Shown here: one piece after another, positions 46,469-58,619 of the stretch | How positions within the stretch are numbered: the stretch's first letter is position 1 | How the letters are laid out: the number at the start of each line of letters is the position of its first letter | Origin: Apostichopus japonicus | Taxonomy: Eukaryota > Echinodermata > Holothuroidea > Aspidochirotida > Stichopodidae | Assembly: GCF_037975245.1 (NCBI RefSeq) | Contig: NC_092580.1 | Location: 10,393,001 to 10,457,000 of the forward strand | DNA length: 64,000 nucleotides | Direction: 5' to 3' | The notes under the pieces: generated by a model | Seen by the model: only the letters and a program-made list of their open reading frames with translations | What the model was told of the DNA's origin: nothing | The model's database searches: none | Program-made: the position numbers and the translations under genes

Positions 46469-48360
46469 TACAGGATGTGTCCAATAAAAACATATGTTCT
46501 ATTTGAATGCGAAATAAATAAGTGTAAAGCATTGAAATGAAGGTATTTGTAGTTAAAAAAACACACTTACTATATAAACGAGTTTGCAGGCGGAAAAACT
46601 CTCTGGTTTGACCTACGGATCGGTTTGACACGGAAGCAGACTTCGATAAGTTGGCGATATGGCTTTCTAACGACTGTCACATTTATTTCCAGACAACATA
46701 TTCCAGATATTGGGGACGACAGGATTTGAAATAAAATATAGAGAAAACGTGAAGTAATTGATTTGCTTTTATATTCGCCACGTAGGCAATTCATAACTTC
46801 CGCCATGCATAATAACATTACAGTTTATATCATAACAAAACAAAGACCGTTAAAAACGCCAGGATATCACTCTGAAAATGGTGTTTTATACCATTCGGCC
46901 CAGCTTAAATCTGATATGTTTTATTCTCACTGTTGTAGCTAAAGCCAAAGGAATTCATTTATGGAGGAGGCTATCGCAATTAACCGGGATTCCGAGGAAA
47001 GGAATGCCTACATGGCACCATGTAGCTTTGCATTGTCTGGGTCCGAAAAATATAAAAGAGATATCTAACACCTTTCCATCTGACCGGAAGTCTTGGATTC
47101 AGCTGCAGTGTTGTAAAGGCCTATTCAATGAAAGGAATCCCTGAAACACCAGTTTGACGGTGAATGAGTGCTTATCCAACATGGAGGGGAATCAAGTGGA
47201 CAGTATTTACGGAGTTGGTGTATGGTTTTGTCAAACCGAGTTTTTGCGTTCTTTAGTAATTCTTGTAACATGTTTCCTCCTACGTTTAATAAAATATTGT
47301 GATGAGAATTCTTTCGCTCATATTCGATATTGCGTACATTCAATGCGATATGCAGGTTAACAACTCTATTGCTTCTTCTGTTGCACGTTACTACATTTTC
47401 GGGTAATTTAATGGCTGGTAAAATATTTTTTCCTTCTTTTCTCAAAATATATGCTTATATACAACTCTTACTGACAACCATTCTATAGTTTCTAAAATAA
47501 ACTAGGAGATGTGTGTTGTTTCTCTGCGTAAACTGTTCAGCTTGCTACAAACGACTACATTTAGCCACACGTGTAACAAAAATCATCACATGCCAATTAT
47601 TGTAACTGTATGTGATAATGCTATACAGATTTACTAAGAATGTGTAGTATATATCCCTTTCCAATTAGGCACTCGTGATACACATTTGACGTTATATCGT
47701 CATGATCATACGGTTACAGTCTCGATGTAAGAGCTGAGGGATCAGTTTTCGTGCCCAGGCCATATATTGGGTGACTTTTCTTAAAAGTACATTAAACTAT
47801 AACACGAGCCACAAATTTTCATGTTTTCATATACACTAAATGTATGAAAGACGAAATTGGTCAATAAAAGAGGTGAACCCCCCCCCCTTCAAATATTATT
47901 ATCATTATCGTTTCGTTATCTTTATCTTTATCGATTAATTATGCGCTTTAATAAAATGTCACACTTATCGCTTGAATAAGTTATCAGGTTTTGCAAGTAT
48001 GCATCAATAACCAATTGATTTGAATAAGAAGGGGTTTTGGCCAGGCGCGGCGGAACGGAAAAATTATTGGGGGGGGGCTAATGTGTGGAGACTATCTAAG
48101 CGGAGCGGCACCATCGGTTGGCGCGGAGCGTACAAGAAAATTTTGGGTTTTTTCAAACCCCCAGATGGCCGGAAACGGCACTTCCCGAGTGTTTTATGCT
48201 GCGAATACCTAGCCCTAAAATATGGGTCTCAAGCCTGCAATTTCTCAGATTGCACGTAAAAGTCTGTAAAAACATTGTAATTTGTATATTCGATGGTGTT
48301 TTAAGAGAGTAGCTATTACTCGTAGTGTATTCGCAAAGACGTTTTTGAGTGTAGTAAGGG
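46469..48360. other. Intergenic, no recognisable gene
   Basis: A plus-strand frame at 46878-47144 (from MVFYTIRPSL) has no recognised domain. GCGGAGC-rich sequence at 48035-48200 resembles 56070-56130 and belongs to the hAT-MITE family there. Confidence 0.5.
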
Positions 48361-48490
48361 CAGTGGCGGAGTTAGGGGTACTGGTCAGGGGGGGGGGGGC
48401 AAGAATGGTCTGTAGGGGCGCTTTCGACACTATCAGAGCCTTATATAGAGAGAGTTGCGACAACTGAAATTTGGGCGCCATTTTGGGGCC
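48361..48490 (+). mobile_element. hAT-type MITE end
   Basis: Starts CAGTGGCGGAG, as do both ends of the complete element at 57633-57998, and continues with GAATGGTCTGTAGGGGC...CGACACTATC, shared with that element. The TATATAGAGAGAGTTGCGACAACT part is shared in inverted form with 56034-56068. The other end was not located. Confidence 0.6.
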
Positions 48491-48835
48491 AAATGGGCAA
48501 CATACAGTATGTGTGGGAATGGACGTTCAGGTGGATAGGGGAATTTTTCGATGGCATTGTAGAAGTGTGAGCGGGATTCTGGGTTTTATTTTTGGCCTGA
48601 TAATGTTGTGGTGCTTTTGGGCGCCGAGGCTGTGTAAGTAGGGCGTCGAGTGTTGAACGGGAGGGGGGGGGGGGAGGGATTGGCTGCGCTCAAGTTCAAG
48701 GGGATGAGGTTGGCACATTTGGAAGTCCAAATTCAACAGTTGATATTCTGGTACGGTAAAATTGTATTATGACTGGTTATATATCATATTGTAACACATA
48801 TTGCACAGTTGCGGAATAATGTACATTCTTCCATT

Positions 48836-48999
48836 GTTGCCATGGTAACCAAACAAAGCCTGTGATTGGTCAAAATTGGGATTAACTGTAACTTGAGCTA
48901 GCAATGGCTGATGAAGTTGATATTTGGACATGTGACTGGAACTGACATGTTGCACAGAATCATGAAGCTAGGTCTTTGAAAATTGGTTGCTATGGTAAC
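48836..48999. promoter_or_regulatory. Two X-box-like palindromes
   Basis: GTTGCCATGGTAAC (48836-48849) and GTTGCTATGGTAAC (48986-48999) match the RFX X-box consensus, 150 bp apart and in the same direction. No gene start is visible nearby. Confidence 0.35.
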
Positions 49000-49035
49000 T
49001 AAATGGACCAATCACATCAGGTTTGGGGCGATTAC

Positions 49036-49165
49036 ATCTGAATGTAATCGATTACGATTACTTGAGAATGTATGATTACGATTACGATTACAGCCTAAAG
49101 TTGAAGTAATCGATTACGATTACATTGTAATGTAATCGTGATTACAATCATGATTACATTGTGGT
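49036..49165. repeat. ATTACGATTAC/GTAATCG array
   Basis: Many overlapping TAATCG and CGATTAC words in both directions over 130 bp, capable of folding. It probably belongs to a repeat family, unplaced. Confidence 0.7.
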
Positions 49166-51356
49166 TACTTGCACAATCCTCTGCATATCTGTTTAATATA
49201 ACTCTCTGCCGGGAAATAGGGCAATGAAATAGGGCAAGGGAAGGGCATTTACAGTATATACGGACAAAATTGTGGAAGTATATCTAGAATTCCTACCAGG
49301 CATTACACATTTATGCCTTAACACGTTTAAGATGTGTAACCCATAAGTCCAGTAAAAAATACAATTTAAACAGACAAAGAGTAAACAGACAAATACTAAA
49401 GTAAAACAAATGAAGATTTTCATGCAACACTTTATTTCAAATGTATGAAATACGAATAATAAATTGCAGCTGACACACTGAAAAAATAAACTAGTCAATA
49501 TTGCCACGGACTAACGTTAAATTAGTCTGTAACGTTAGCCAATGCACACGGACTACCAAAAATCTTCGTTTCATCGCTGCTTCTTAGTCAGTTTACACTG
49601 ACTAAGGAAAATATAATCGCAGCTTAGTTGGTGGCGACGGACTAAGGTATTTTAACCCATGGACTAAGACCGATACGGACACCCCAAGTTACGCCATAAT
49701 CGTAGCTTGGTCGGTGTCGACGGACTAATGTATGACGGACCACTTCGATTCAATTCAATTTGGAAACCGAGAGGCAACGGCAGCTTGCTGGACTTGGCAT
49801 AGTTTCATACGATCACTCTAAGCAACTTTCAACCGTAAATCACCCAAGAAGGTCTTTAGAAGAATGGAGGTATTAACTGCCATCGTCGGCCTACCTGTTA
49901 TTTCTTTAACTTGAAGGTAAAATTAAAGTTAATTGTTAGGCCACTGGCACTAGTACTGTATTATGGTTAGTGTAACGCTACCGTTGTAACGCTACTGTTG
50001 TCACGCTGGCGTTTCGCAATACACAAGTGCAATGACAGTGAGTAGCCTATAGGCTTCTATTGGGTACTGCAGTGCATTCTCAACACTAAAGTGTGCATTC
50101 TAAACACCAATTAACAATGTGTTATGTGTGTATTGGGCTAGATTGAACAGTGGCACATAATCTTCTAATTTATTCCCAAACAAATGCTGGAACTATAAGT
50201 CTCAATAGTTTATTTGAAGTCTACACTCATTTGGTAAAATTTCCTGTAATTTCCCATGTGAATCTAAATGGGTAGGCTTTGTGATATTGAATAAGCAAGG
50301 CTAGACCTTCAAACGTACAGTCACAGTAGGCTGAACAAATTATGTTGGCTAGTCAACGGTATTATATGTTGCGAGCAGTCAGGATGCACGCTTCAGTTCT
50401 ATTTAACCTTCTCATTTATCATTTTTTAGTATTTAATTTCCGGTCACACTCAGGAAACAATTGCGACATTCCTTCACGGTCGACTTGTTTACTGTATGAA
50501 GTATTAACCGTTTTTTCTCAGGAAAGCTTGATAGTCTGAAGTTATTATAACATGTGCTTTTAGTATACTGCCAAAAGAGTAAGTTGTTGTATTTGTATTG
50601 ATATTTTATGTAGAAGTAACGGAAAATTTAGTATGTTTAGTTTGGTCTAATTGCACGTTTTTTTTCTTCTGTCCAATGTAGTGCAGGGTTCACTTGCGCG
50701 AATTCAAATTATTCTGTTTATGTATATGTATATGCATCGATTCATAGATTATGATGTTTTTTTGACATTTATTTTCAATTTTTTAATTCAAGCATATCTG
50801 TTTAGTAGCAAAGTTTAAAGGTTAAGATTAATTAGTTTTCTCTTTTTGATCCTAGATTGAATGAAACTCATTGACGTAAATAATTGATCAGATCATACAG
50901 TTTAACGCAGTTCCTAAAACTCTGGGTATTCTCTAGTCTTCGCCGGTCCATTATATACTTTAGTACTACTAGTAAGACTAAATCAAGACGACCGAAAGAC
51001 AAACTTAGTGTAACAAAGTACTGATTCTCCTCTAGCCTAGGTCTAAACAGGCTTGTTATGTGAGCAAGCAAAATAACAACTAAAAACGATTATGCCTATA
51101 AATAAGTTGGCTCAGTGCATTTCTGTTTCTAAAATTTTATATTATTAAAGATCATAAAACAAACAAAGATTTAGCCCATGTTTTATTATCTCTGTATTCT
51201 GGGCATTTGATTCTGGTTGCAATGGTGATGACACTCTCTTTCAAATTTTCAGCTTTATACAGTCTGCTTCAAACTTTGGGATTGTTTTTTGAGACTATAG
51301 TGGAAGCAAATCTCACATAACTTTGTGGTGACAACTTTTTTTTTGTTCTTTTTCAA

Positions 51357-51599
51357 ATGATGAATACTTTGCTGTTTTTTTTTTTCCAGCAGGAATTGAA
51401 AAGCCAAATATCTAAGTCAAGGGTGAGGTTTCCTGTGATGTACGACACCAGTGTGGAGGCAACAACAGAAGAGGAGAACTGTGTTATATATGGCTTAAAG
51501 ACATGTTTTAAGATGATATATTGGTACCCTTCGCAGAACAAAAGAGTTTATCCAAGAGTCCAAAAAGCAAAGGAACAAGTACCATAGAGAAAAAAGATG
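51357..51599 (+). other. Possible exon inside the 4.4-kb element
   Basis: A pyrimidine tract and AG (up to about 51392) precede an open stretch reading ELKSQISKSRVRFPVMYD and on to about 51587 in one frame, or to a donor-like AGAGTGAGT near 51603 in another. With an open stretch after CAG at 53083 (VNNGADLGFLKTSGRPFVVK, then a stop) and AATAAA near 53312, it could be a spliced transcript. No family recognised. Confidence 0.25.
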
Positions 51600-51738
51600 G
51601 AAGAGTGAGTTTAATTATTGTACCCAACTGTTTAATGATATTAAAGATACTTTTCATAACCTGTTTTAAAAAAAAAAACAGTCTAGTATATCATTTACGT
51701 GCAAGCTTCATAAGTTTGGTCAAATTTTCACTGATCTG

Positions 51739-52832
51739 TAGAGCGGGAGTCCAGAGGGTTTGGTTAGCTGGGAAGGTAACCAATTGCCTGGTACATCACA
51801 ATGTTCACAATGCATTCCTGTATATGAAACCTGATGACTGGCAAACCGACTGTGGTGGATGTGGCTGGGAGAGCAATTTAAAGTCACCTACCCTGTAATA
51901 GCTAACCTAGATCAGCTTTCATGGTAACCACATCAAAGTAAGAACAATGTGTCATGTATGGCCCCAAGAGCAACAAATGGCCATCGCCAGTAATTATTGG
52001 TGGTGGGGTACCCCTGCCAGTGATCAACAATTGACCCCTCACGGCTGACCTAGGTCAGCTCATGAGGTAACCACTTGAAACCTACTGGAAAATGTTGGTT
52101 AGGACTTCAGATAAAAGGGATGGGCATTGCCAGTAATTTTTATTGGTGGGGTACCCCTGCCAGTAGACCCCCAATATGCCCATCCCCTCATTGACCTAGG
52201 TGAGCTCATGATTTGACCAGTTGAAACCTACAGGAAAATGATAGGTATCACTTCATATGTAAGGATGGGCATTTCCAGTATTTTATTTTGGTGGGCCACC
52301 ACTGCCAGAGTTCGCCCATCCCTTACATATAGAATCCTGTCAATCATTTTACAGTAGTTTTCAACTGAGCTCATCTAGGTCAATGGGAGATGGGCATTTT
52401 GGGGGTCTACTGGCAGGGGTACCCCACTAATAAAAATTACTGGCAATGCCCATCAGTTGTATCTGAAGTCCTAACCAACATTTTCCAGTAGGTTTCAAGT
52501 GGTTACCTCATGAGCTGACCTAGGTCAGCCTTGAGGGGTCAATTATAGATCACTGGCAGGGGTACCCCACCACCAATAATTACTGGCAATGGCCATTTGT
52601 TGCTCTTGGGGCCATACCTGACACATTGTACTTACTTTGATGTGTTACCATGAAAACTGATCTAGGTTAGCTATCAGGTGACTTTAAAATTTCTCTCCCA
52701 GCCACACTCACCACAGTCGGTTGCCAGTCGTCTGGTTTCATATACAGTACAGGAATGCACTGTGAACATTGTGATGTACAAGGCAATTGGTTACCTTCCC
52801 AGCTAACCAAACCCGCTGGGCTCCCGGTCTAT
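51739..52832. repeat. 1.1-kb foldback palindrome
   Basis: Two arms of about 530 bp (51739-52270 and 52311-52832) are reverse complements at roughly 90% by eye, around a spacer of about 40 bp. Each arm contains repeated GGGGTACCCCTGCCAGT-like segments. It may be a foldback element nested in the larger one. Confidence 0.9.
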
Positions 52833-53845
52833 TGGGCTCATTATTAACATGATTAACATAATTATTAAGCTTTGAAAAATAACTTGGTGTTATGCTGTTC
52901 AAAGCTAATAATTATTTGGTAAAGCTGTTATTCCTGGCTTATAATTTGAGGGACCTAGATTTAAATGTATACCTCCCAATATGTTATAAAATTTTAATGT
53001 AAATGTATGTTTATGATAATGTGAGTTATCATGTGCTATATCTGTATCTGCGCTTACACGTATATCATATTTTCTGTTCACAGGTCAATAATGGTGCAGA
53101 TTTGGGCTTCCTGAAGACAAGTGGGAGGCCATTTGTAGTTAAGAGAAACACTCTTTGTTCGTGAAGACTTAACTGGTGTCGATTTGGGGTACCACTTTAA
53201 AACGAAAGTCATGAGGAACCCTTGCCCAAGATTCAACTTTGCATTATTGTGCAGTGCTATACTTTTGCGATTCATGTTTGATCCATGAACTTGTCTTAAC
53301 TTTGTTGGAATAAAATCATATTTTCAGATTTTTGTTTACAGTGATTTCTTCTCTATCTGTTGAAAGTCAGCCTTTGCAGACATCAGAAGTTTTATCAGAA
53401 ATAAATACTGCCAACGTACACATTATTTGTGTTTCTTCTGCTCTCTTTTCTTTCAGTGATGCTAGTCAGTGAAACTAGTCGGGTTTAATTCTTTCAGTGA
53501 TTCTAGTCAGTGCAACTAGTCAGTCGATACCGACTAAGAAAGGTTAGTCGGGAGAGGCACCATCCTGACTAATGTAAAACCTGCTATAAACTAGTCGGTG
53601 GCTCATATAAATTAGTCGGTAAAGACCGACTAATGTCACCAATTAATGTAACTGACTAATATACATTTACCGACTAAGAAATTGTTGATCGACTAAGCTG
53701 ACGGACTAAGATGACCTACTAAGAAATCCAACTGACTAAGGAATAAATTAGTCGGTATAGCAAGTGACTAAGGCTATGTTAGTCGGGAGAGGCACCAGAT
53801 GGACTAACGTTATGTTAGTCGGTGAACCAATTTAAGTTTTCAGTG

Positions 53846-55046
53846 CAGGACTTTACCACCATAATATGATCCAAACTGGGTGCTGTAAGGAATTTACACT
53901 AATCTGGAACTCACATCGCAAATATATGGTATATGTGAGTAGGATATTTCAGCGTTATGAGAACTAAGCTGCTGCTGGAATTTGAAAAGATCTACTTCAG
54001 AATATTTTTGTATGAGAGTCAGGCTTTTATCTACGAATTTTATGTCTAATAACTTGAAAAAGCTGCATCTATATACTATAGGATCCAAAAAGTCAGAAAT
54101 TCTTCAAAATACCAATTGAGCCTCTATTACTAGGCATGGGCTTCTATTATTAATGGATAAGGTAATCGTGACCAGACAACACCCCCCGGACAACCCCTCC
54201 CCCAACAGAAGCATAAATATGTTGTCAGAAGTCGAAAATTAGAGAAGTTTTCTTTTGGGGGGGATTGCTGAGGGGGGGGTGAGTTGCCCGCCAACCATGG
54301 TAAAATGCTAGGCCTAGGCTCAGTCAAATTGAATTTCCTGGGTTATGTCCTCTTTTGCTTGGAACTGCCCGGTTGTAAGAATGTGAATTAGGATCTGTAT
54401 ACCGTACCTATGTATGACATGGACAAACATGATTCCTGAGCCTAATTTGGCCTATGGTTTTCAGTTGACTCTGTTAATTTTACCTGCTACCCTCTAACAG
54501 GACACAATGTTCTAGGAAATATTTTTACCTAGCCTACAGTGATATTTTAGTAACCTAATTTTTCAATATTATTTCATAAAAGATAGTGGAGTTCTGGACC
54601 AGTTCAATTCAAATCATCAAGTGCAAAGCAGAATGATTAATCATTTCAATGGTCTGCCAGATCGCCACCCAAATTTTCATAAATAGTAATCCGAACAAGC
54701 TCATGACTCAATGGAGCCAAGCAGTTTTTCATTAGGGGGCTAGGCTAGCCCTTGGTGATTTGTATTGCACACTGTGCTTCGTAGATCCCCGATTTGTCTT
54801 GCCACGCTGGAGCCTTCAATTTAAGGAATATACCCACTAAACTTTGCAGAGATATTTTTATGCACCTTATAACAGATCTCATCCCAACATCGCAACTTTC
54901 TTGATCAGAACTTGTTAAAAATAGACCATTTTCATGCCTGAAATTTATGCTGTTTTCTGTGATGTTAACTATGCGTGTATGTACACTGCACAGTGCACCA
55001 TACATAGCTGTAAGGACTGTGTGGTGTAACCCACAGTCCTGGTTAT
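53846..55046. other. Intergenic, no recognisable gene
   Basis: Nothing identified apart from short C- and G-runs near 54181 and 54257-54280. Minus-strand frames such as 54745-55158 show no domain I know. Confidence 0.5.
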
Positions 55047-55705
55047 CAGGGATGTAAGTGCAGCCAAAAAAAACCCGGAAAACTATTCGGAGAAACCGGG
55101 GAAATGTCGTCCTAACGCATCCTACTCCTAGCTCTGAATACTTACGCACTATCGTCATGTTAGGCTAGCTCAAAAGTATATTAGCGCTCTAACACATCAT
55201 ACCCCTAGTTCTGACTACTTACACACTATCGTTATGTTAGGCTAGCTCCAAGTAACGAATACGTCGCAGCGAATTCCGGAATAAAAAACAGTCTCACATT
55301 TGAAAGCGATCACGAATATCGACTCTCATATGCGTATCCCGTAGATTTACCCGCTCACAAATATCACAAGCGTTATTTCCGAAACTTATGTCGAGCACCA
55401 GCAGTTACGAATCAACGTGAATTAGGCAAGGTTTTTCAACGACAGAAATGAGCTATGGCGATTTGAAGTTCGCACGTACGCAACGATGTTCACATGGCAC
55501 ACACAATGTTGTACAGTGCAATGCGATGTGTAACAGGAAATGGTATTTTGGTTGATCGATGAGTGAAAATTGAAGTTAGCTTGCTGCAACGGGCCAGGCA
55601 TTTTTGCCGCGTTGTGTATTTGATATTTGTACAATTTTGTGGAACTTTATTGGAATTAAAAAAAAAAACGGATTTCCGTAAAAATACGGAAGACTTACAT
55701 CCCTG
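55047..55705. mobile_element. 659-bp MITE with 13-bp inverted ends
   Basis: Begins CAGGGATGTAAGT and ends ACTTACATCCCTG. The flanks carry TGGTTAT (55040-55046 and 55706-55712). An internal repeat of about 80 bp (CTAGCTCTGAATACTTACGCACTATCG and its copy) lies at 55120-55240. CAGGG ends with 7-8 bp duplications are typical of hAT elements. No coding sequence. Confidence 0.85.
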
Positions 55706-55777
55706 TGGTTATGGACTAGGCTAGGCCTAGTGTTACGAATCTTAGTTCATTGTACTAGGCCTAGGTGAAGTACTCAC

Positions 55778-55930
55778 ATCACAAAGTTTGTGATTGGAGT
55801 TCGCCTTCCAGTGAAGCCTGTTTACTTTTGCCTCCCATGTTTTCCTCCTATCTAGGTTTGTTGGGAATCTGAAAAGTTTTGAACCGTTTTCGGGACGATT
55901 TGAACAGCCCCACGCTGAACAGCCAGGCAT
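55778..55930 (-). CDS. THAP zinc-finger domain, first exon
   Basis: From ATG at 55930 it reads MPGCSAWGCSNRPENG, LFRFPTN, RRKTWEAKVNR and W...NHKLCD, then a clean donor GAT/GTGAGTA (55777 onward). This is the start of a C2CH THAP DNA-binding domain: CX4C, the FP motif and Trp residues are all present; the last Cys is C56 of the open frame, and the His-Phe that should follow would come from the next exon. That exon lies at lower coordinates and was not found. THAP domains occur in host regulators and in P-element-type transposases; the mobile surroundings leave both open. Confidence 0.75.
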
Positions 55931-56039
55931 TTTGTGATGGCAGCGCATATGCTGACTGCTCGAACGTACGTTGTTGCAGAATTAGTTGGCCCCAAAATGG
56001 TGCCATGAGGTCACGTGATCGAAAATTCCGGGACCCGAG

Positions 56040-56410
56040 TTGTCGCAACTCTCTCTATATAAGGCTCTGGACACTATCTAAGCGGAGCGCCACCACAGGT
56101 TGGCGCGGAGCGTACAGAAAGTTTTTGAGTAAAGTTACTCCCTAGATTGCAGGAAATGACCCTTTCCGGGCCTTGCTTATTTGCAGATAAACGGAGAATA
56201 AATAGGTGTCGTCGCCATTTTGTCGGAAAATTACACCAACAGAATATGACAAATGTCAATAGGTATATGAGAGCGCAATAAAATAGTCAATAATCGCGAA
56301 CAAGTTAAAAGTAGTGAAAAGCTGAAAAGGGCGCCAGCAGTCCATTTGAGTCCGTCAGGAGGGGGGGGGGGGATCCGCCCCCTGACTGTATATATGGACG
56401 CTCCGCCACT
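56040..56410. mobile_element. hAT-type MITE, decayed copy
   Basis: Reverse-oriented relative of 57633-57998: it shares the GCGGAGCGCCACC, AATAGGTGTCGTCGCCATTTTGTC and CAGTCCATTTGAGTCCGTCAGG segments and ends at GGACGCTCCGCCACT. Its other end is joined to unrelated family sequence. Confidence 0.7.
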
Positions 56411-56685
56411 AAGTAAGGGGATGTTGGAGAACTGGCTGAAATGAGGCAAGTCATTGGCCTAAGACGAAGTTGTGTTACGCTTACCGGTACTCACACTCAC
56501 TGCTTCCACTTTTCACGGGGCATGAAGACGCGGTTGGGTGACAATGTGGTCTATAGCCAGGGGACGGGCCGAGGGACCAGGGTCCCCCAGCAATTACTAA
56601 AATTATTACACCTATATAGTATACGTGTACATCGGACAGATCGACAAGTATGCATTGAAAAATGGGCAGATGCACGTTTCGGAGC

Positions 56686-56793
56686 CTTGGTAAATATTGG
56701 GGGGGCTTATCATGCATTTGCCCCCTCAACTTTTTCATTGGGGGGGCTGAGCCCCCCCAAGCCCCCCCGGTTCCGCCGCCACTGGTTTTGGCT
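56686..56793. mobile_element. hAT-type element end (G/C-run rich)
   Basis: Reading on the minus strand it starts CCAGTGGCGGCGGAACCGGGG, a hAT-like terminus with long G runs. A similar start (CAGGGCAAGGGCGGCGGAACC) lies at 57095 on the plus strand. Confidence 0.5.
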
Positions 56794-57308
56794 CAGAGGT
56801 CGTTGAAGTCGACTCCCTTGTAAGGTGGTTCCCCCCCCCCACGCCCCAGTCCCCCTAAAGTAGACGTAGAATGTTGTATTCTGAGGCATGTTAATGATAT
56901 AACTTAGGTATTTCGATGCGATGATTAGAAAGATACGAAGTTTGTTTAAAGCCGAAATATGTTCCTTTTTCATGCAATGCAATTCAAAAGGCAAACTATA
57001 CACAAACAATTAATCCTGACGATGACTTTGGAGCTGAATCACCATTCTCGTTTAAGGTGATCAGCAGTGTGTGAAACACTGAATGTAGTGCTACCAGGGC
57101 AAGGGCGGCGGAACCGGCGGCGGGGGGCACAGGGGGCACGTGCCCCCACTTTTCCTCAGGTTAAAAATGTGCGCTTTTTCTACATAAAAATTGTACTCTT
57201 GATCACCTTATTAGGTCAGCGATATTTCAGTAAGAGATCTAATCCTAATTTAGAACTATTAATGAAGTTCTGTGGGTCAAACTCAAAGCTATTTCGAATG
57301 GAAAATAA

Positions 57309-57515
57309 TTGTTAGTATCTCTCCTGTCTGACCACAATGACATTCGCCTGACATTTCCGAATGTTCTCCGCCTAATACACATATACCTACTGGCACCAAT
57401 GAGCGCAGCCTCCGGAGAGAGATCCTTCTCCGTACAACGCCGGATAAAGACATGCTTGCGGAGCACAATTGGTGAAAAACGGTCTAATAATATGCTAATG
57501 ATATCATATCCATAA
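57309..57515 (+). pseudogene. hAT transposase C-terminal dimerisation domain remnant
   Basis: The frame reads FPNVLRLIHIYLLAPMSAASGERSFSVQRRIKT and CLRSTIGEKRSNNMLM, then a stop. The SAASGERSFS..RRIKT..RS motif is the conserved core of the hAT dimerisation domain, as in ZMYM-type hAT proteins. No catalytic part is present upstream, so it is a dead fragment. A hAT-like terminus at 57095 may be its own end. Confidence 0.85.
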
Positions 57516-57632
57516 AGCAAGAACGGACGGATTAGTTATACGGAACATCGCTAAAGAGTTTACAAAGCGAAACCCACGTCGAATGAAATATTTCGGGAAG
57601 TTTTAAATGTTTACTACCACAAGGCTTCTAAC

Positions 57633-57998
57633 CAGTGGCGGAGCGTCCATACAGTCAGGGGGGCGGATGCCCCCCCCCCTGACGGACTCAAATGGACTGC
57701 TGGCGCCCTTTTCAGCTTTTTACCACTTTTTACTTATTCGCGATTATTGACTTCTATATTGCGCTCTCATCTACCTATTGACATTTTTCACGTTTTGTTG
57801 GTGTAATTTTCTGACAAAATGGCGATGACACCTATTTATTCTTCGTTTATCTGCAAATTAGCAAGACCCGAGTATCTTTACTCAAAAGATTTCTGTACGC
57901 CCGCGCCAACCTGTGGTGGCGCTCCGCTTAGATAGTGTCGAAAGTGCCCCTACAGACCATTCTCGACCCCCTGATCAATACCCCTAGCTCCGCCACTG
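57633..57998. mobile_element. Complete hAT-type MITE (366 bp)
   Basis: Inverted ends CAGTGGCGGAGC / GCTCCGCCACTG and a perfect 8-bp target duplication CTTCTAAC (57625-57632 and 57999-58006). No coding capacity. Relatives at 48361 and 56040. Confidence 0.92.
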
Positions 57999-58619
57999 CT
58001 TCTAACATTCTGGTGAGTGCCTTTATGCATATTCAATTTCCCCAAAAAACCTAATGCATTTCCAAAAATGCATTGCTATATTATTTTGTGACTTTGTAAT
58101 AAACATAAGCCATTTATAGCCTACTTTGAATAATGAGTATAGTTTTAATATCGCATCCTTTTGTATTTTGCCATATTTCATTTGCTTTCATGCATGTATC
58201 GATCCGTGTACAGGGACTTGGACTTTATAATGATTAGGTATTAAGGTTTTCAAACTGAACCGTTGTAAATCTGCATAATGTCTTTGTTATGACAGATGGG
58301 GTAAGGTGCATTAGAATTGGTAACTTACAATGAGTCACTGTCTCTGAGTTCTGATGGCTTCATCAGATTTGAAAGTGGCGGAAGCAAGAGTGTCTTTTTA
58401 AATGCTCAGTTTAAGAATATCTCTGTGTTATTACTCCAGAATTATACTCTTTTAAGGTGCGATACGTTTCGTAAGATGTTTTAATATGATTGCGTTGTTG
58501 TAAAGTATATTGTCTGTGCATAAAACTACCAGCTGCTCTCATGCAAAGTGAAAGGGAACTAAAACAAGAAAGACTGCTCGATGGAATGTGACCATTTCCT
58601 TCTGTTTGGTTTGCTGTAG

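Larger units (their letters stand above)
49476..53845. mobile_element. 4.4-kb transposon-like element with GACTAA/TTAGTC terminal arrays
   Basis: Imperfect inverted ends begin CACTGAAAA (49476; reverse complement TTTTCAGTG ending at 53845). Next to each end lies a dense array of GACTAA/TTAGTC words (49484-49755 and 53458-53835), often extended as CGACTAA or TTAGTCGG. I found no target duplication. The interior holds the 1.1-kb palindrome and a few exon-like stretches. Confidence 0.6.

Noticed and set aside
46878-47144. 88-codon frame beginning MVFYTIRPSL
   Set aside because: Looked for a death-fold or helicase similarity linking it to the RLR gene; the resemblance was too weak to claim.
51521-51898. 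125-codon frame crossing into the palindrome
   Set aside because: Its second half lies within the inverted repeat arm, so openness there is not evidence of coding.
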